Under the pieces are notes generated by a model. That model worked only from the letters and a program-made list of their open reading frames with translations. It had not been told where the DNA came from and ran no database searches. From Christensenellaceae bacterium (GTDB lineage Bacteria > Bacillota > Clostridia > Christensenellales > Aristaeellaceae), in assembly GCA_017881705.1 (NCBI GenBank), contig JADGQP010000092.1, positions 1 to 9,127 on the forward strand: DNA of 9,127 nt. The letters are read 5' to 3'. Position numbers and translations under genes: made by a program. The first letter of the stretch is position 1, and each line of letters starts with the position of its first letter. Of the stretch, positions 1 through 6,411 are shown piece by piece.

Positions 1-12
1 CGGTCGGTTAAA

Positions 13-60
13 ATTCCATCAACAAACAGGTTTCATATTTCATGGAATGCTGTATATAAA
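13..60 (+). promoter_or_regulatory. Possible promoter/operator region upstream of the superoxide reductase gene
   Basis: An AT-rich stretch contains TATAAA (55-60), which could be a -10 element. The best -35 candidate, TTTCAT at 31-36, is poor. A perfect 7-bp inverted repeat, ATTCCAT (13-19) and ATGGAAT (42-48), spans this region and could be an operator. No PerR-type box (TTATAAT-N-ATTATAA) is visible. The rest of 1-175 holds no convincing gene. The promoter call is an inference from position and base composition only. Confidence 0.25.
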
Positions 61-175
61 CATCGAATGCCTCGTAACCCAGAAGGAGCGCGCCGAGCGC
101 CGACTGTTCGAAAAACGACGGCCGTACGTTTGGGGGCGAATCCTTCCAAAACAGGCCTAACAGGAGGAATATCGT

Positions 176-556
176 ATGTGTGGAATCCGTTTCTTCGTAT
201 GTAAACATTGCGGCAACCTGGTCGGGATGATCCACGAATCCGGCGCTCCGCTTACCTGCTGCGGCGACCCTATGACCGAGCTCATCCCTGGCAGCGTGGA
301 CGCCAGCAAAGAAAAACACGTGCCCGTTATCGAAGTTGTCGGCGACACCGTAACCGTTAAAGTCGGTTCCGTGCCCCATCCCATGACGGAAGAACATTCG
401 ATCCAATGGGTCTATCTGCAAACCGAGAACGGCGGGCAGCGCAGGTGCCTCAAACCCGGCGACGAGCCCAAGGCTGTGTTCGCGCTGGCCGGGGACAAGC
501 CGTTGGCCGCGTATGCCTATTGCAACCTGCACGGGCTGTGGAAGGCGGAAGTCTAA
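176..556 (+). CDS. dfx: Desulfoferrodoxin, class II (2Fe) superoxide reductase
   Basis: This 126-residue cytoplasmic enzyme should reduce superoxide to hydrogen peroxide without making oxygen, using electrons usually supplied by rubredoxin. The N-terminal desulforedoxin-like domain (about 1-36) has the four Fe ligands of center I: C9-x-x-C12 and the pair C28-C29. The C-terminal domain (about 40-126) carries center II: the E46-K47-H48-V-P motif, H68, H74, and C116-N-L-H119 near the end. This is a full Fe(His)4(Cys) set, with the Glu and Lys that assist catalysis. The length matches class II enzymes. The start is fixed by AGGAGG at 162-167, eight bases before the ATG. It lies 122 bp upstream of a flavin disulfide reductase fusion, which fits a role in oxidative stress defence of an anaerobe. 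Family assignment is very secure; the physiological electron donor is not visible here. Confidence 0.97.
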   Translation: MCGIRFFVCKHCGNLVGMIHESGAPLTCCGDPMTELIPGSVDASKEKHVPVIEVVGDTVTVKVGSVPHPMTEEHSIQWVYLQTENGGQRRCLKPGDEPKAVFALAGDKPLAAYAYCNLHGLWKAEV

Positions 557-565
557 AAATTACCG

Positions 566-587
566 CCCGGCGGGCGTGCCCGCCGGG
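566..587. repeat. Perfect 10-bp GC hairpin after dfx
   Basis: CCCGGCGGGC (566-575) and GCCCGCCGGG (578-587) form a perfect stem with only GT between the arms, so the top pair probably opens into a 4-base loop. It starts 10 bases after the dfx stop codon. There is no T-tract after it (AATGAACG follows), so it is not a standard intrinsic terminator. It could be a transcript-stabilising stem or a factor-dependent pause or termination site. Confidence 0.6.
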
Positions 588-590
588 AAT

Positions 591-622
591 GAACGTGCGG
601 GATGTGTTACACGTTCCGCACG
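591..622 (+). repeat. Two mutually exclusive stem pairings between dfx and the reductase gene
   Basis: GAACGTG (591-597) can pair with CACGTTC (610-616). CGTGCGG (594-600) can pair with CCGCACG (616-622). The pairings share bases on both sides, so only one can form at a time. A minor GTG-TTA-CAC element (604-612) lies inside. Switching between the forms is inference; the complementarity is seen directly. Confidence 0.45.
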
Positions 623-678
623 CTTGACGTTTCATTAATGATCAGCGCGTTATGCGGTAAACGCCAAAGGAGCGGACT

Positions 679-3141
679 ATGAGTAAAAAAGTTGTGATTA
701 TCGGCGGCGTTGCCGGCGGCGCAAGCTGCGCGGCTCGCCTGAGAAGGCTGGACGAGAACGCGCAGATCGTTCTTTTAGAACGCGGCGCGTACATATCCTA
801 TGCCAACTGCGGCCTGCCTTACCACGTGGGCGATGTGATTAAGTCCCGCAGCGCTTTGCTCTTGCAGACCCCCGAGGCGATGAAGCAGAAGTTCAAGGTG
901 GACGTTCGGGTGAAAAACGAGGCTGTGTCCATCGACCGAGAAAAGAAAACCGTGACCGTCAAACATGTGGAAACAGGGGAAACCTACGAGGAACCCTACG
1001 ATACGCTGGTGATCGCCACGGGTTCTTCTCCCGTGCATCCGGCCATCCCCGGCATCGACCTGCCGCGTGTACGAACGCTTTGGACGGTGCCGGACGCGGA
1101 TGAGATTCGCGCGTTAATCACCGAAGGACACGCAACTTCCGCGGTGGTGGTCGGCGGCGGGTTCATTGGCCTGGAAATGGCCGAAAACCTGAAGCACGCG
1201 GGGCTTACCGTAGCGTTGGTGGAAATGCTCAATCAGGTGATGGCGCCGCTGGACTTTGAAATGGCGCAGCTGCTGCATGAGAACATTCGCCAAAATAGCG
1301 TGGATCTGTTCTTGAGCGACGGCGTCGCTGCCTTTACGGACCATGACGGGCGGGTGGACGTGAAGCTCAACAGCGGAAAAATACTAACCGCGGATCTGGT
1401 GGTTCTGTCGATCGGCGTACGTCCCAACGGGCAGCTGGCCAAGGATGCCGGCCTTGCCGTAAACGCGCGCGGCGGTGTTGTGGTGGATGATCACCTGTGT
1501 ACATCCGACCCGAATATTTACGCTGTGGGCGACGTAATTGAGGTAAAGGACCTGGTTTTCGGCGATTCCACGATGGTCCCGCTTGCGGGGCCTGCCAACA
1601 AACAGGGGCGCATCGCTGCCGACAACATCGCGGGCGGGGACGAAACGTATAAAGGTTCGCAGGGCACCGCGGTGGTGCGTGTGTTTGACCTGACTGCTGC
1701 CAGCGTAGGCGCAAGCGAGCGCGCGCTTAACAAGCGCAGCATGAAACGCGACCAGGATTACCGCACCGTGACCATTACGCAAAATTCGCACGCGGGGTAT
1801 TACCCGGGCGCAATGCCTATGACCCTTAAGCTTCTGTTCTCCACGGACGGAAAAAAGATTTTCGGCGCGCAGATCGTCGGCCGCGATGGTGTGGATAAGC
1901 GCATTGATACCATCGCCGTTACCCAGCGGCTGGGCGGTGGCGTTATAGAACTGTCCGAGCTGGAGCTGGCATACGCACCGCCTTTCTCCTCGGCGAAGGA
2001 CCCAGTGAACATGGTGGGCTTTGTAGCGCGTAACGTGGTAGATAAACTGATGGACATCGCACCCTGGGACGCGTTCGTTTCCCATCCCGACGCGACGTTT
2101 TTGGACGTGCGCGAAGATGCGGAACTGCTGGCTTTCGCTGTGCCGGGCGCTGCGCATATCCCGCTGGGGCAGCTGCGCGAGCGCTTGGGCGAACTGGATC
2201 CCAAAAAAGAAATCATCGTGTTTTGCGCCATTGGCGTGCGCGCGTACAACGCCGCGCGGATCCTTATGCAGCATGGGTTTGACCGTGTGTCGGTATACCC
2301 CGGCGGCGCAAGGTTCTATGAGAGCACGCACTTTGAGGAGATGGAAGCCGAAACCGCTGCTTCTTCAGCCGCTCCCGTCGCGGACAGCGGACATGTTGCC
2401 ATCCCGGACGAACCTGCCGCATCCATGCGCATTGATTGCAGCGGTATGCAGTGCCCGGGGCCGATTATGAAAGTGTTCCAGACCATGCAAACCATGAAAC
2501 CCGGCGAGGTTATGGAAGTATCCGCCTCCGACCCGGGCTTTGCCAAGGATATCGGTGCATGGTGCCGCCGCACCGGCAACACCCTGCTTTCCAACGAACG
2601 GCGGGGGGACGATTACATCGCCCTGGTGCGCAAGGGCGGCGCGCCCAAACCCACCGAAGTGCACGACCTGCCCGAGGGAAAAACGATTATCGTATTCTCC
2701 GGCGATCTGGACAAGGTGCTGGCCAGCTTTATCATCGCAAACGGCGCGGCAGCCATGGGCAGGCCGGTCACGATGTTCTTCACCTTCTGGGGGCTTACGG
2801 TGCTGCGGCGTTCCGAAAAGGTAAAAGTGAAAAAGAGCCTTGTGGAAAAGATGTTTGGCTTTATGCTGCCGCGCGGCAGCACCAAACTGAAACTTTCCCG
2901 CATGAACATGGCCGGCATGGGTACCGCCATGATGAAAGCCATCATGAAACAAAAGAACGTCGACTCGCTGGGCACCCTGATCGACAAGGCGAAGAAGGCT
3001 GGCATCAAGCTGGTAGCCTGCACCATGAGCATGGACGTGATGGGTATCAAGCCAGAGGAACTGATCGATGGCGTGGAACTGGGCGGCGTGGGCGCTTACC
3101 TGGGCGACGCGGAAGAAAGCAACGTGAACCTGTTTATTTAA
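679..3141 (+). CDS. CoA-disulfide/persulfide reductase fused to rhodanese, TusA-like and DsrE-like domains
   Basis: An 820-residue, probably cytoplasmic flavoprotein with four modules. (1) Residues 1 to about 450 are a CoA-disulfide reductase-type (Cdr family) pyridine nucleotide-disulfide oxidoreductase. It has the FAD motif G9-G-V-A-G-G14, redox Cys44 in S-Y-A-N-C-G-L-P-Y, an NAD(P)H fold at G159-G-G-F-I-G164 ending in E182 (acidic, suggesting NADH), and the FAD motif Y281-A-V-G-D285. Y374/Y375 and Y432 sit where CoADR active-site tyrosines are expected. (2) Residues about 455-552 are a rhodanese domain with L475-D-V-R-E and catalytic Cys516 in F-C-A-I-G-V-R. (3) Residues 583-652 are a TusA/SirA-like domain with C592-P-G-P. 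(4) Residues about 668-820 are a DsrE2-like domain with conserved Cys781. An Ala/Glu-rich linker lies near 555-582. The start is supported by AAAGGAG (666-672). The likely role is reducing CoA-disulfide or CoA/protein persulfides and passing sulfane sulfur between domains. The domains are secure; the substrate is inferred. Confidence 0.93.
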   Translation: MSKKVVIIGGVAGGASCAARLRRLDENAQIVLLERGAYISYANCGLPYHVGDVIKSRSALLLQTPEAMKQKFKVDVRVKNEAVSIDREKKTVTVKHVETGETYEEPYDTLVIATGSSPVHPAIPGIDLPRVRTLWTVPDADEIRALITEGHATSAVVVGGGFIGLEMAENLKHAGLTVALVEMLNQVMAPLDFEMAQLLHENIRQNSVDLFLSDGVAAFTDHDGRVDVKLNSGKILTADLVVLSIGVRPNGQLAKDAGLAVNARGGVVVDDHLCTSDPNIYAVGDVIEVKDLVFGDSTMVPLAGPANKQGRIAADNIAGGDETYKGSQGTAVVRVFDLTAASVGASERALNKRSMKRDQDYRTVTITQNSHAGYYPGAMPMTLKLLFSTDGKKIFGAQIVGRDGVDKRIDTIAVTQRLGGGVIELSELELAYAPPFSSAKDPVNMVGFVARNVVDKLMDIAPWDAFVSHPDATFLDVREDAELLAFAVPGAAHIPLGQLRERLGELDPKKEIIVFCAIGVRAYNAARILMQHGFDRVSVYPGGARFYESTHFEEMEAETAASSAAPVADSGHVAIPDEPAASMRIDCSGMQCPGPIMKVFQTMQTMKPGEVMEVSASDPGFAKDIGAWCRRTGNTLLSNERRGDDYIALVRKGGAPKPTEVHDLPEGKTIIVFSGDLDKVLASFIIANGAAAMGRPVTMFFTFWGLTVLRRSEKVKVKKSLVEKMFGFMLPRGSTKLKLSRMNMAGMGTAMMKAIMKQKNVDSLGTLIDKAKKAGIKLVACTMSMDVMGIKPEELIDGVELGGVGAYLGDAEESNVNLFI

Positions 3142-3166
3142 CACCTGCCAACCAGAATACGAAAGT

Positions 3167-3210
3167 ACGCCCCGGGGTTTCCTGCATTGCGCACGAAACC
3201 CGCGGGGCGT
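3167..3210 (+). terminator. Probable terminator hairpin after the sulfur-relay fusion gene
   Basis: ACGCCCCGGGGTTTC (3167-3181) pairs with GAAACCCGCGGGGCGT (3195-3210) over 15 bp with one bulged C. The loop is 13 nt. It begins 25 bases after the stop codon. The tail is only TTTCCGCTT, so the T-tract is weak; stem strength and position still favour a terminator. Confidence 0.6.
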
Positions 3211-3260
3211 TTCCGCTTATGGGAACAGGCTGTGGAACGGGCTTGGAAGCCCTGCCGCCC

Positions 3261-3289
3261 TTGACTTTTTCGCCCTGCGTCGGCATAAT
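3261..3289 (+). promoter_or_regulatory. Sigma-A type promoter for the GNAT gene
   Basis: TTGACT (3261-3266), a 17-base spacer, and CATAAT (3284-3289) give five of six matches to each consensus hexamer. Transcription would start near 3296 and leave an untranslated leader of about 130 nt before the ATG at 3427. The promoter therefore makes the acetyltransferase gene a separate unit from the fusion gene upstream. Confidence 0.7.
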
Positions 3290-3339
3290 AAAGTACAGCT
3301 GGTTTTACATTTATTCGCCGTCGAGGGGCAGGCATCCTT

Positions 3340-3400
3340 CGCGGTACGGTTTAAACCGCGCATAACGTAAAACCGCAAACGCCTTCGTTAATAAGAAGGC
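3340..3400 (+). repeat. Structured leader of the GNAT gene: palindrome and hairpin
   Basis: Two elements are visible between the promoter and the start codon. The first is a perfect 12-bp palindrome, CGGTTTAAACCG (3347-3358), with outer CGCGGT (3340-3345) also able to pair with ACCGCG (3355-3360). The second is a perfect 6-bp hairpin, GCCTTC (3381-3386) and GAAGGC (3395-3400), with an 8-nt AT-rich loop and no T-tract. They could be an operator and a leader stem; I recognise no known riboswitch class. Confidence 0.4.
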
Positions 3401-3426
3401 AAACGAAAGGAAAAATAAGAAAAAGA

Positions 3427-3906
3427 ATGAACGCGGCACTATTCGGCGATTTTCCCAGGGGCACGCTTTACGCGATGCTGAAAAGCACCTACCAGGCGAA
3501 CCCGGTGCTGACGCTGCGGGATTCGGTCGCCTGGAAGGAATTTGACGATTTTGTGTACGACCGCCTGCCGATGCTGGAACAGTATGGGTTTATCAGCGTG
3601 GAAAACGGCGAGCCCGTGGGGTTCGTTACGTGGGATCCCCGGGGATTGCCTGCGGAGATCCGCATTGGGCATAACTGCATCCTGCCGACTTTTCGTGGGC
3701 GTGGGTGGGGAAAAGCGCAACTTGGGCTTGCGCTGGAACGTATGATTAGCCAGGGGCCTGAGACAATCACAGTTGTAACCGGTGCGGACGAGTTTTTTGC
3801 GCCTGCCCGAAGAATGTACGAGGCGAACGGGCTGACGCGGCAGGCGGATGCTCCCGCCGTGCCCGGATGCGTGACCTACCGGCTAACGCTGTGCGAAAGG
3901 CGCTAG
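3427..3906 (+). CDS. GNAT-family N-acetyltransferase
   Basis: A 159-residue, single-domain soluble protein of the Gcn5-related acetyltransferase fold, which moves the acetyl group of acetyl-CoA to an amine. The acetyl-CoA pyrophosphate-binding loop is clear at R90-G-R-G-W-G95 (the R/Q-x-x-G-x-G/A signature), preceded by strand I80-G-H-N-C-I-L-P87. A C-terminal segment around residues 122-140, ending in Y-E-A-N-G-L, is typical of the last helix and strand of the fold. The N-terminal F-P-R-G-T-L-Y segment (residues 9-15) also occurs in relatives and supports this start over Met17. The ribosome site is unremarkable: GAAAGG at 3405-3410 is far from the ATG. The gene has its own promoter and unrelated neighbours, so the acceptor substrate (small molecule, antibiotic or protein) cannot be told. 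Confidence 0.88.
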   Translation: MNAALFGDFPRGTLYAMLKSTYQANPVLTLRDSVAWKEFDDFVYDRLPMLEQYGFISVENGEPVGFVTWDPRGLPAEIRIGHNCILPTFRGRGWGKAQLGLALERMISQGPETITVVTGADEFFAPARRMYEANGLTRQADAPAVPGCVTYRLTLCERR

Positions 3907-3998
3907 AAAAGAGGGGCGCACGGTACGTGGCTGCCTTGCAAAAACGGAAATTGGAAAACCATAGGGCGACTGAAATGGGGAATTTCTTTTTCCATTCG

Positions 3999-4028
3999 AT
4001 GGCATCGTATGTAAGATCATGTTATAAT
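3999..4028 (+). promoter_or_regulatory. Sigma-A type promoter for the diguanylate cyclase gene
   Basis: A perfect -10 element TATAAT (4023-4028) lies 18 bases after ATGGCA (3999-4004), which matches four of six -35 positions. Transcription would start near 4035, about 39 bases before the ATG at 4074. A weak 9-bp stem containing G-T pairs (3974-3982 with 3988-3996) lies just upstream of the -35. No clear terminator is seen after the GNAT gene. Confidence 0.6.
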
Positions 4029-4073
4029 TGAGCCAATATATCCTGTATATGGATAGATTAAGTGGGTGATAGC

Positions 4074-5264
4074 ATGACGCTGTCATGGACGGCAGCGGTT
4101 GTGGCAAACGGGTTTGCGATGATCGTTCTACTGACGATGCTGCTCGATTTTCATGGGAAGCAGCGCCGTTTTTTATTGCGCGACCAGGTAATATTTAAAT
4201 GGATGCTGATTCTTAACCTTGTGATTCTCGCGCTGGACGCAGGAACTTACGTGCTTAATGGCCAAACCTTTGCCGGCGCCCGCACGCAGAACCTGCTGAT
4301 TACAACCGCTTTCTATATATTGAACCCGCTGATGTCGGTGCTGTACGCGATGTTTTGCGATGTGAGGCTAAAAACGCCCGCTCGCATACAACGGCGCCTG
4401 ACCTGGCTGTACTGGCTGCCCGTTGCGGTGAATACGGTGTTTGCGCTGCTGAGCGTGCGGTATTCGCTGTTATTCCGTATCGACGCGAACAACGTGTACA
4501 ACCGCGGTTCCATGCTTGGCGTATCATTCGCTTTATCCTTCTTGCTGCTGGGCATTTCTTTCGTGCGGATCCTGGTTCATCATTGCCGGTATCTGGCCGC
4601 CAATAGGCCGGACACGTTTGCCTTCAACCAGCAAACGCTTACCTCGCTGATGCTTTTTCCGATTGCTCCGGTTGTGGGAGGAATTTTACAGAGTTACTGG
4701 TTTAATACCGTCACGGTGGTTTGGCTATCCACGGTAATCGGTCTGCTGATCGTCTTTTTTAACACGCAAAACGCCGAAATCTATTCAGATTCGCTCACGG
4801 GACTGTATAACCGGAAAAAGGCCGACAGTTACATGCAGAGCCTTTCACAGGGGAACGGCAAGGGAAACGGCGTATACCTGGCCATGCTGGATGTGGATAA
4901 CTTTAAACGGATCAACGATCGCTATGGTCACATGACTGGCAATAAAGCCCTCAAGATTGTAGCGGATTCGCTGCGGGCGGTTTGCGACCGCGAAACGTTC
5001 CTGAGCCGCTATGGCGGCGACGAGTTTATGCTGATATCCCGACAGGGCGGGAGAGTTAAACTGGAGGGCATCCTCAACCGCGTGGAGAAAAACCTGCAGG
5101 AATACTGCAGCGTCAATAACCTGAGCTATTCACTGTCTATCAGCGCCGGAATCGCCGAAGGGGACGAGAATACCGAATCGATCGACGCGTTGTTTTCCGA
5201 GGCGGACACCCAACTATATCGCAGTAAAACCAAGCTCAAACGGAGAGCCGAAGATTTCCAATAA
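4074..5264 (+). CDS. Membrane-bound diguanylate cyclase (seven-helix sensor plus GGDEF)
   Basis: A 396-residue protein that should make cyclic di-GMP from two GTP. The first roughly 230 residues hold about seven hydrophobic segments (near 3-24, 40-61, 72-94, 109-129, 148-168, 186-206 and 208-229) with no recognisable extracellular or PAS domain. The GGDEF domain starts at D239-S-L-T-G-L-Y-N-R and includes the D-V-D-N-F-K-R-I-N-D metal and substrate segment and an intact G314-G-D-E-F318, so it should be active. The four residues at the usual inhibitory-site position are D-R-E-T instead of R-x-x-D, so product inhibition through that site is not expected. I prefer ATG 4074 because GGTGAT at 4065-4070 matches the 16S anti-SD. 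A GTG at 4062 would add four residues. The ligand sensed is unknown. The gene appears monocistronic and ends at a strong convergent terminator. Confidence 0.92.
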   Translation: MTLSWTAAVVANGFAMIVLLTMLLDFHGKQRRFLLRDQVIFKWMLILNLVILALDAGTYVLNGQTFAGARTQNLLITTAFYILNPLMSVLYAMFCDVRLKTPARIQRRLTWLYWLPVAVNTVFALLSVRYSLLFRIDANNVYNRGSMLGVSFALSFLLLGISFVRILVHHCRYLAANRPDTFAFNQQTLTSLMLFPIAPVVGGILQSYWFNTVTVVWLSTVIGLLIVFFNTQNAEIYSDSLTGLYNRKKADSYMQSLSQGNGKGNGVYLAMLDVDNFKRINDRYGHMTGNKALKIVADSLRAVCDRETFLSRYGGDEFMLISRQGGRVKLEGILNRVEKNLQEYCSVNNLSYSLSISAGIAEGDENTESIDALFSEADTQLYRSKTKLKRRAEDFQ

Positions 5265-5274
5265 ATATCTGATG

Positions 5275-5313
5275 CAAACGCCCCGAAAAAGCGATCGCTT
5301 TTCGGGGCGTTTG
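5275..5313. terminator. Bidirectional intrinsic terminator
   Basis: CAAACGCCCCGAAAA (5275-5289) and TTTTCGGGGCGTTTG (5299-5313) form a perfect 15-bp stem. Between them lie one A and the self-complementary GCGATCGC (5291-5298). The A-run and T-run flanking the GC core make it work in both directions. It sits 10 bases after the cyclase stop and 14 bases beyond the esterase stop on the other strand, as expected between convergent genes. Confidence 0.92.
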
Positions 5314-5327
5314 TGATATATAAACAA

Positions 5328-6179
5328 TTACAATTTGCCCTGTGCGCGGCGGCGAATCCATCGTACGGCCAAATCCAGCCAGCCCGCGTTGTCGGGCATA
5401 ATATGTTCCGGCCCCTGCGCGGTGGTTGCGTCGCACAGGGACAGCCCGTGTACGCCTTCCTCGTAAAGATGCAGTTCGAAAGGGATGCTGTTCTCCTGTA
5501 GGGCGGCGGCAAACTGCAGCGAGTTCTCCACGGGCACCGCGTCGTCGGCAACCGTATGCCATAAAAACGCGGGCACGGTCTCCGCGCTTACATGCTTTTC
5601 CAGGGACAGCGCATCTATTTTTTCTTTGGGCGCGTTTTCGCCCAGCAGGTTATCGCGGGAGCCTCCGTGGGTAAAGAGGCTCAAGGTAATCACGGGATAA
5701 CACAGCAGCATACCGTCCGGCCGCCAGTTTTTTCCCTGCCCGTGTTCCAGCGCCCGGGAGAAAACGGGTTCGTCCCACAGCGTGCCCAACGTCGCGCACA
5801 GGTGACCGCCCGCGGAAAACCCGATCACGAAAATCTGCCGCGGGTTAACGCCGAAATCGGCCGCATTTTCCCGAACCAGCTGCACGGCCGCGGCCAGTTC
5901 CAACGCGGCGCTGGGGTAACGGGAGGGCGCCACGCTGTATTGCAGTACGAACGCGTGAAACCCCGCCGCCAAAAAACGCATGGCGATCGGCTCGGCTTCC
6001 CGATCCGACTTGAAAAAGTACCCGCCGCCCGGGCATACGATCACCGCGGGCCGCACGTCGTTTAACGGCAGCTCGGGGCTGGTATCCAGCAGATAGGTTT
6101 GCAGATACGGCTGGTAGCCGTCCTGCTCGGCGCCGACTTTTCGGTAATCCAAGTGAAGCTCAATACGTTCGCAGCGCAT
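5328..6179 (-). CDS. Alpha/beta-hydrolase esterase (acetyl-esterase/lipase, BD-FAE-like)
   Basis: A 283-residue soluble enzyme of the Aes/BD-FAE-type alpha/beta hydrolases (COG0657-like), expected to cleave ester bonds such as acetyl or feruloyl groups on sugars or oligosaccharides. The oxyanion-hole motif is P50-G-G-G-Y54. The nucleophile elbow is G120-F-S122-A-G124. The catalytic acid is D212 or D213 in the segment H-T-V-A-D-D-A-V-P-V-E-N-S. The catalytic histidine is H244 in E-G-V-H-G-L. There is no signal peptide or membrane segment, so it probably acts in the cytoplasm on imported products. The ATG at 6179 is chosen because GGAAGGG (6195-6189 on this strand) lies nine bases upstream. An in-frame TTG at 6197 would overlap that site. 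It is divergent from the PucR-type regulator, so shared control is possible. The natural substrate is not determined by sequence. Confidence 0.88.
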   Translation of the reverse strand: MRCERIELHLDYRKVGAEQDGYQPYLQTYLLDTSPELPLNDVRPAVIVCPGGGYFFKSDREAEPIAMRFLAAGFHAFVLQYSVAPSRYPSAALELAAAVQLVRENAADFGVNPRQIFVIGFSAGGHLCATLGTLWDEPVFSRALEHGQGKNWRPDGMLLCYPVITLSLFTHGGSRDNLLGENAPKEKIDALSLEKHVSAETVPAFLWHTVADDAVPVENSLQFAAALQENSIPFELHLYEEGVHGLSLCDATTAQGPEHIMPDNAGWLDLAVRWIRRRAQGKL

Positions 6180-6259
6180 ATTTTCGCACCCTTCCAAGCG
6201 GACGCCACAGCCCCCTGCCGTACGCCGAGAACAGGCGAAGGAGGAGCATCCGTTATCAT

Positions 6260-6292
6260 GCCGTCGAATGCCATTGTAGCATAAACGACGGC
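6260..6292 (-). promoter_or_regulatory. Extended -10 promoter of the esterase gene inside an inverted repeat
   Basis: On the minus strand, TGC-TACAAT (6281-6273) is a good extended -10 element (TGn followed by a five-of-six match to TATAAT). The -35 region is weak, as is common for this class. It is flanked by a perfect 7-bp inverted repeat, GCCGTCG (6260-6266) and CGACGGC (6286-6292), 19 bases apart. That repeat could be an operator. The leader would be about 85 nt. Confidence 0.5.
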
Positions 6293-6332
6293 GAATTGCA
6301 CGGCCGGAAACTGTACGGGAGCCGCGTTTAAA

Positions 6333-6367
6333 CCCGCGTTGACGTTGTGCGCGGGAAAAGCTATAAT
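6333..6367 (+). promoter_or_regulatory. Consensus promoter of the PucR-type regulator with possible operator
   Basis: TTGACG (6339-6344), a 17-base spacer and a perfect TATAAT (6362-6367) make this the best sigma-A promoter in the window. Transcription would start near 6374. An inverted repeat, CCCGCG (6333-6338) and CGCGGG (6350-6355), brackets the -35 and could bind a repressor or the regulator itself. The operator role is inferred. Confidence 0.75.
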
Positions 6368-6411
6368 CGCATCATCGGCGGTTACATCACGCTGCGGGAA
6401 GAAGGCGGCCT

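Noticed and set aside
1..160. Open reading frame in plus frame 2 from the window edge to TAA at 158-160, possibly the tail of an upstream gene
   Set aside because: Frame 1 is open over the same stretch too, no family motif is visible, and an AT-rich promoter-like region lies within it. It could be real, but the window gives no support.
8..532. 174-residue open frame on the minus strand
   Set aside because: It is antisense to the secure superoxide reductase gene, has no recognisable motif, and reflects stop-poor opposite frames in GC-rich coding DNA.
566..587. Intrinsic terminator after dfx
   Set aside because: The stem is perfect, but the following bases are AATGAACG with no T-tract, so it is listed only as a hairpin.
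1384..2331. 315-residue minus-strand open frame
   Set aside because: It lies wholly within the flavoprotein fusion gene, is rich in His, Arg and Ala, and lacks any domain pattern: an antisense shadow.
2436..3365. 309-residue plus-strand open frame overlapping the end of the fusion gene
   Set aside because: It is an out-of-frame reading of the TusA/DsrE region with low-complexity Gly/Arg/His composition; the main frame holds all the motifs.
6180..6197. TTG start at 6197 for the esterase, giving 289 residues
   Set aside because: The TTG overlaps the GGAAGGG ribosome site that is well placed for ATG 6179, and the extra six residues add no family feature.
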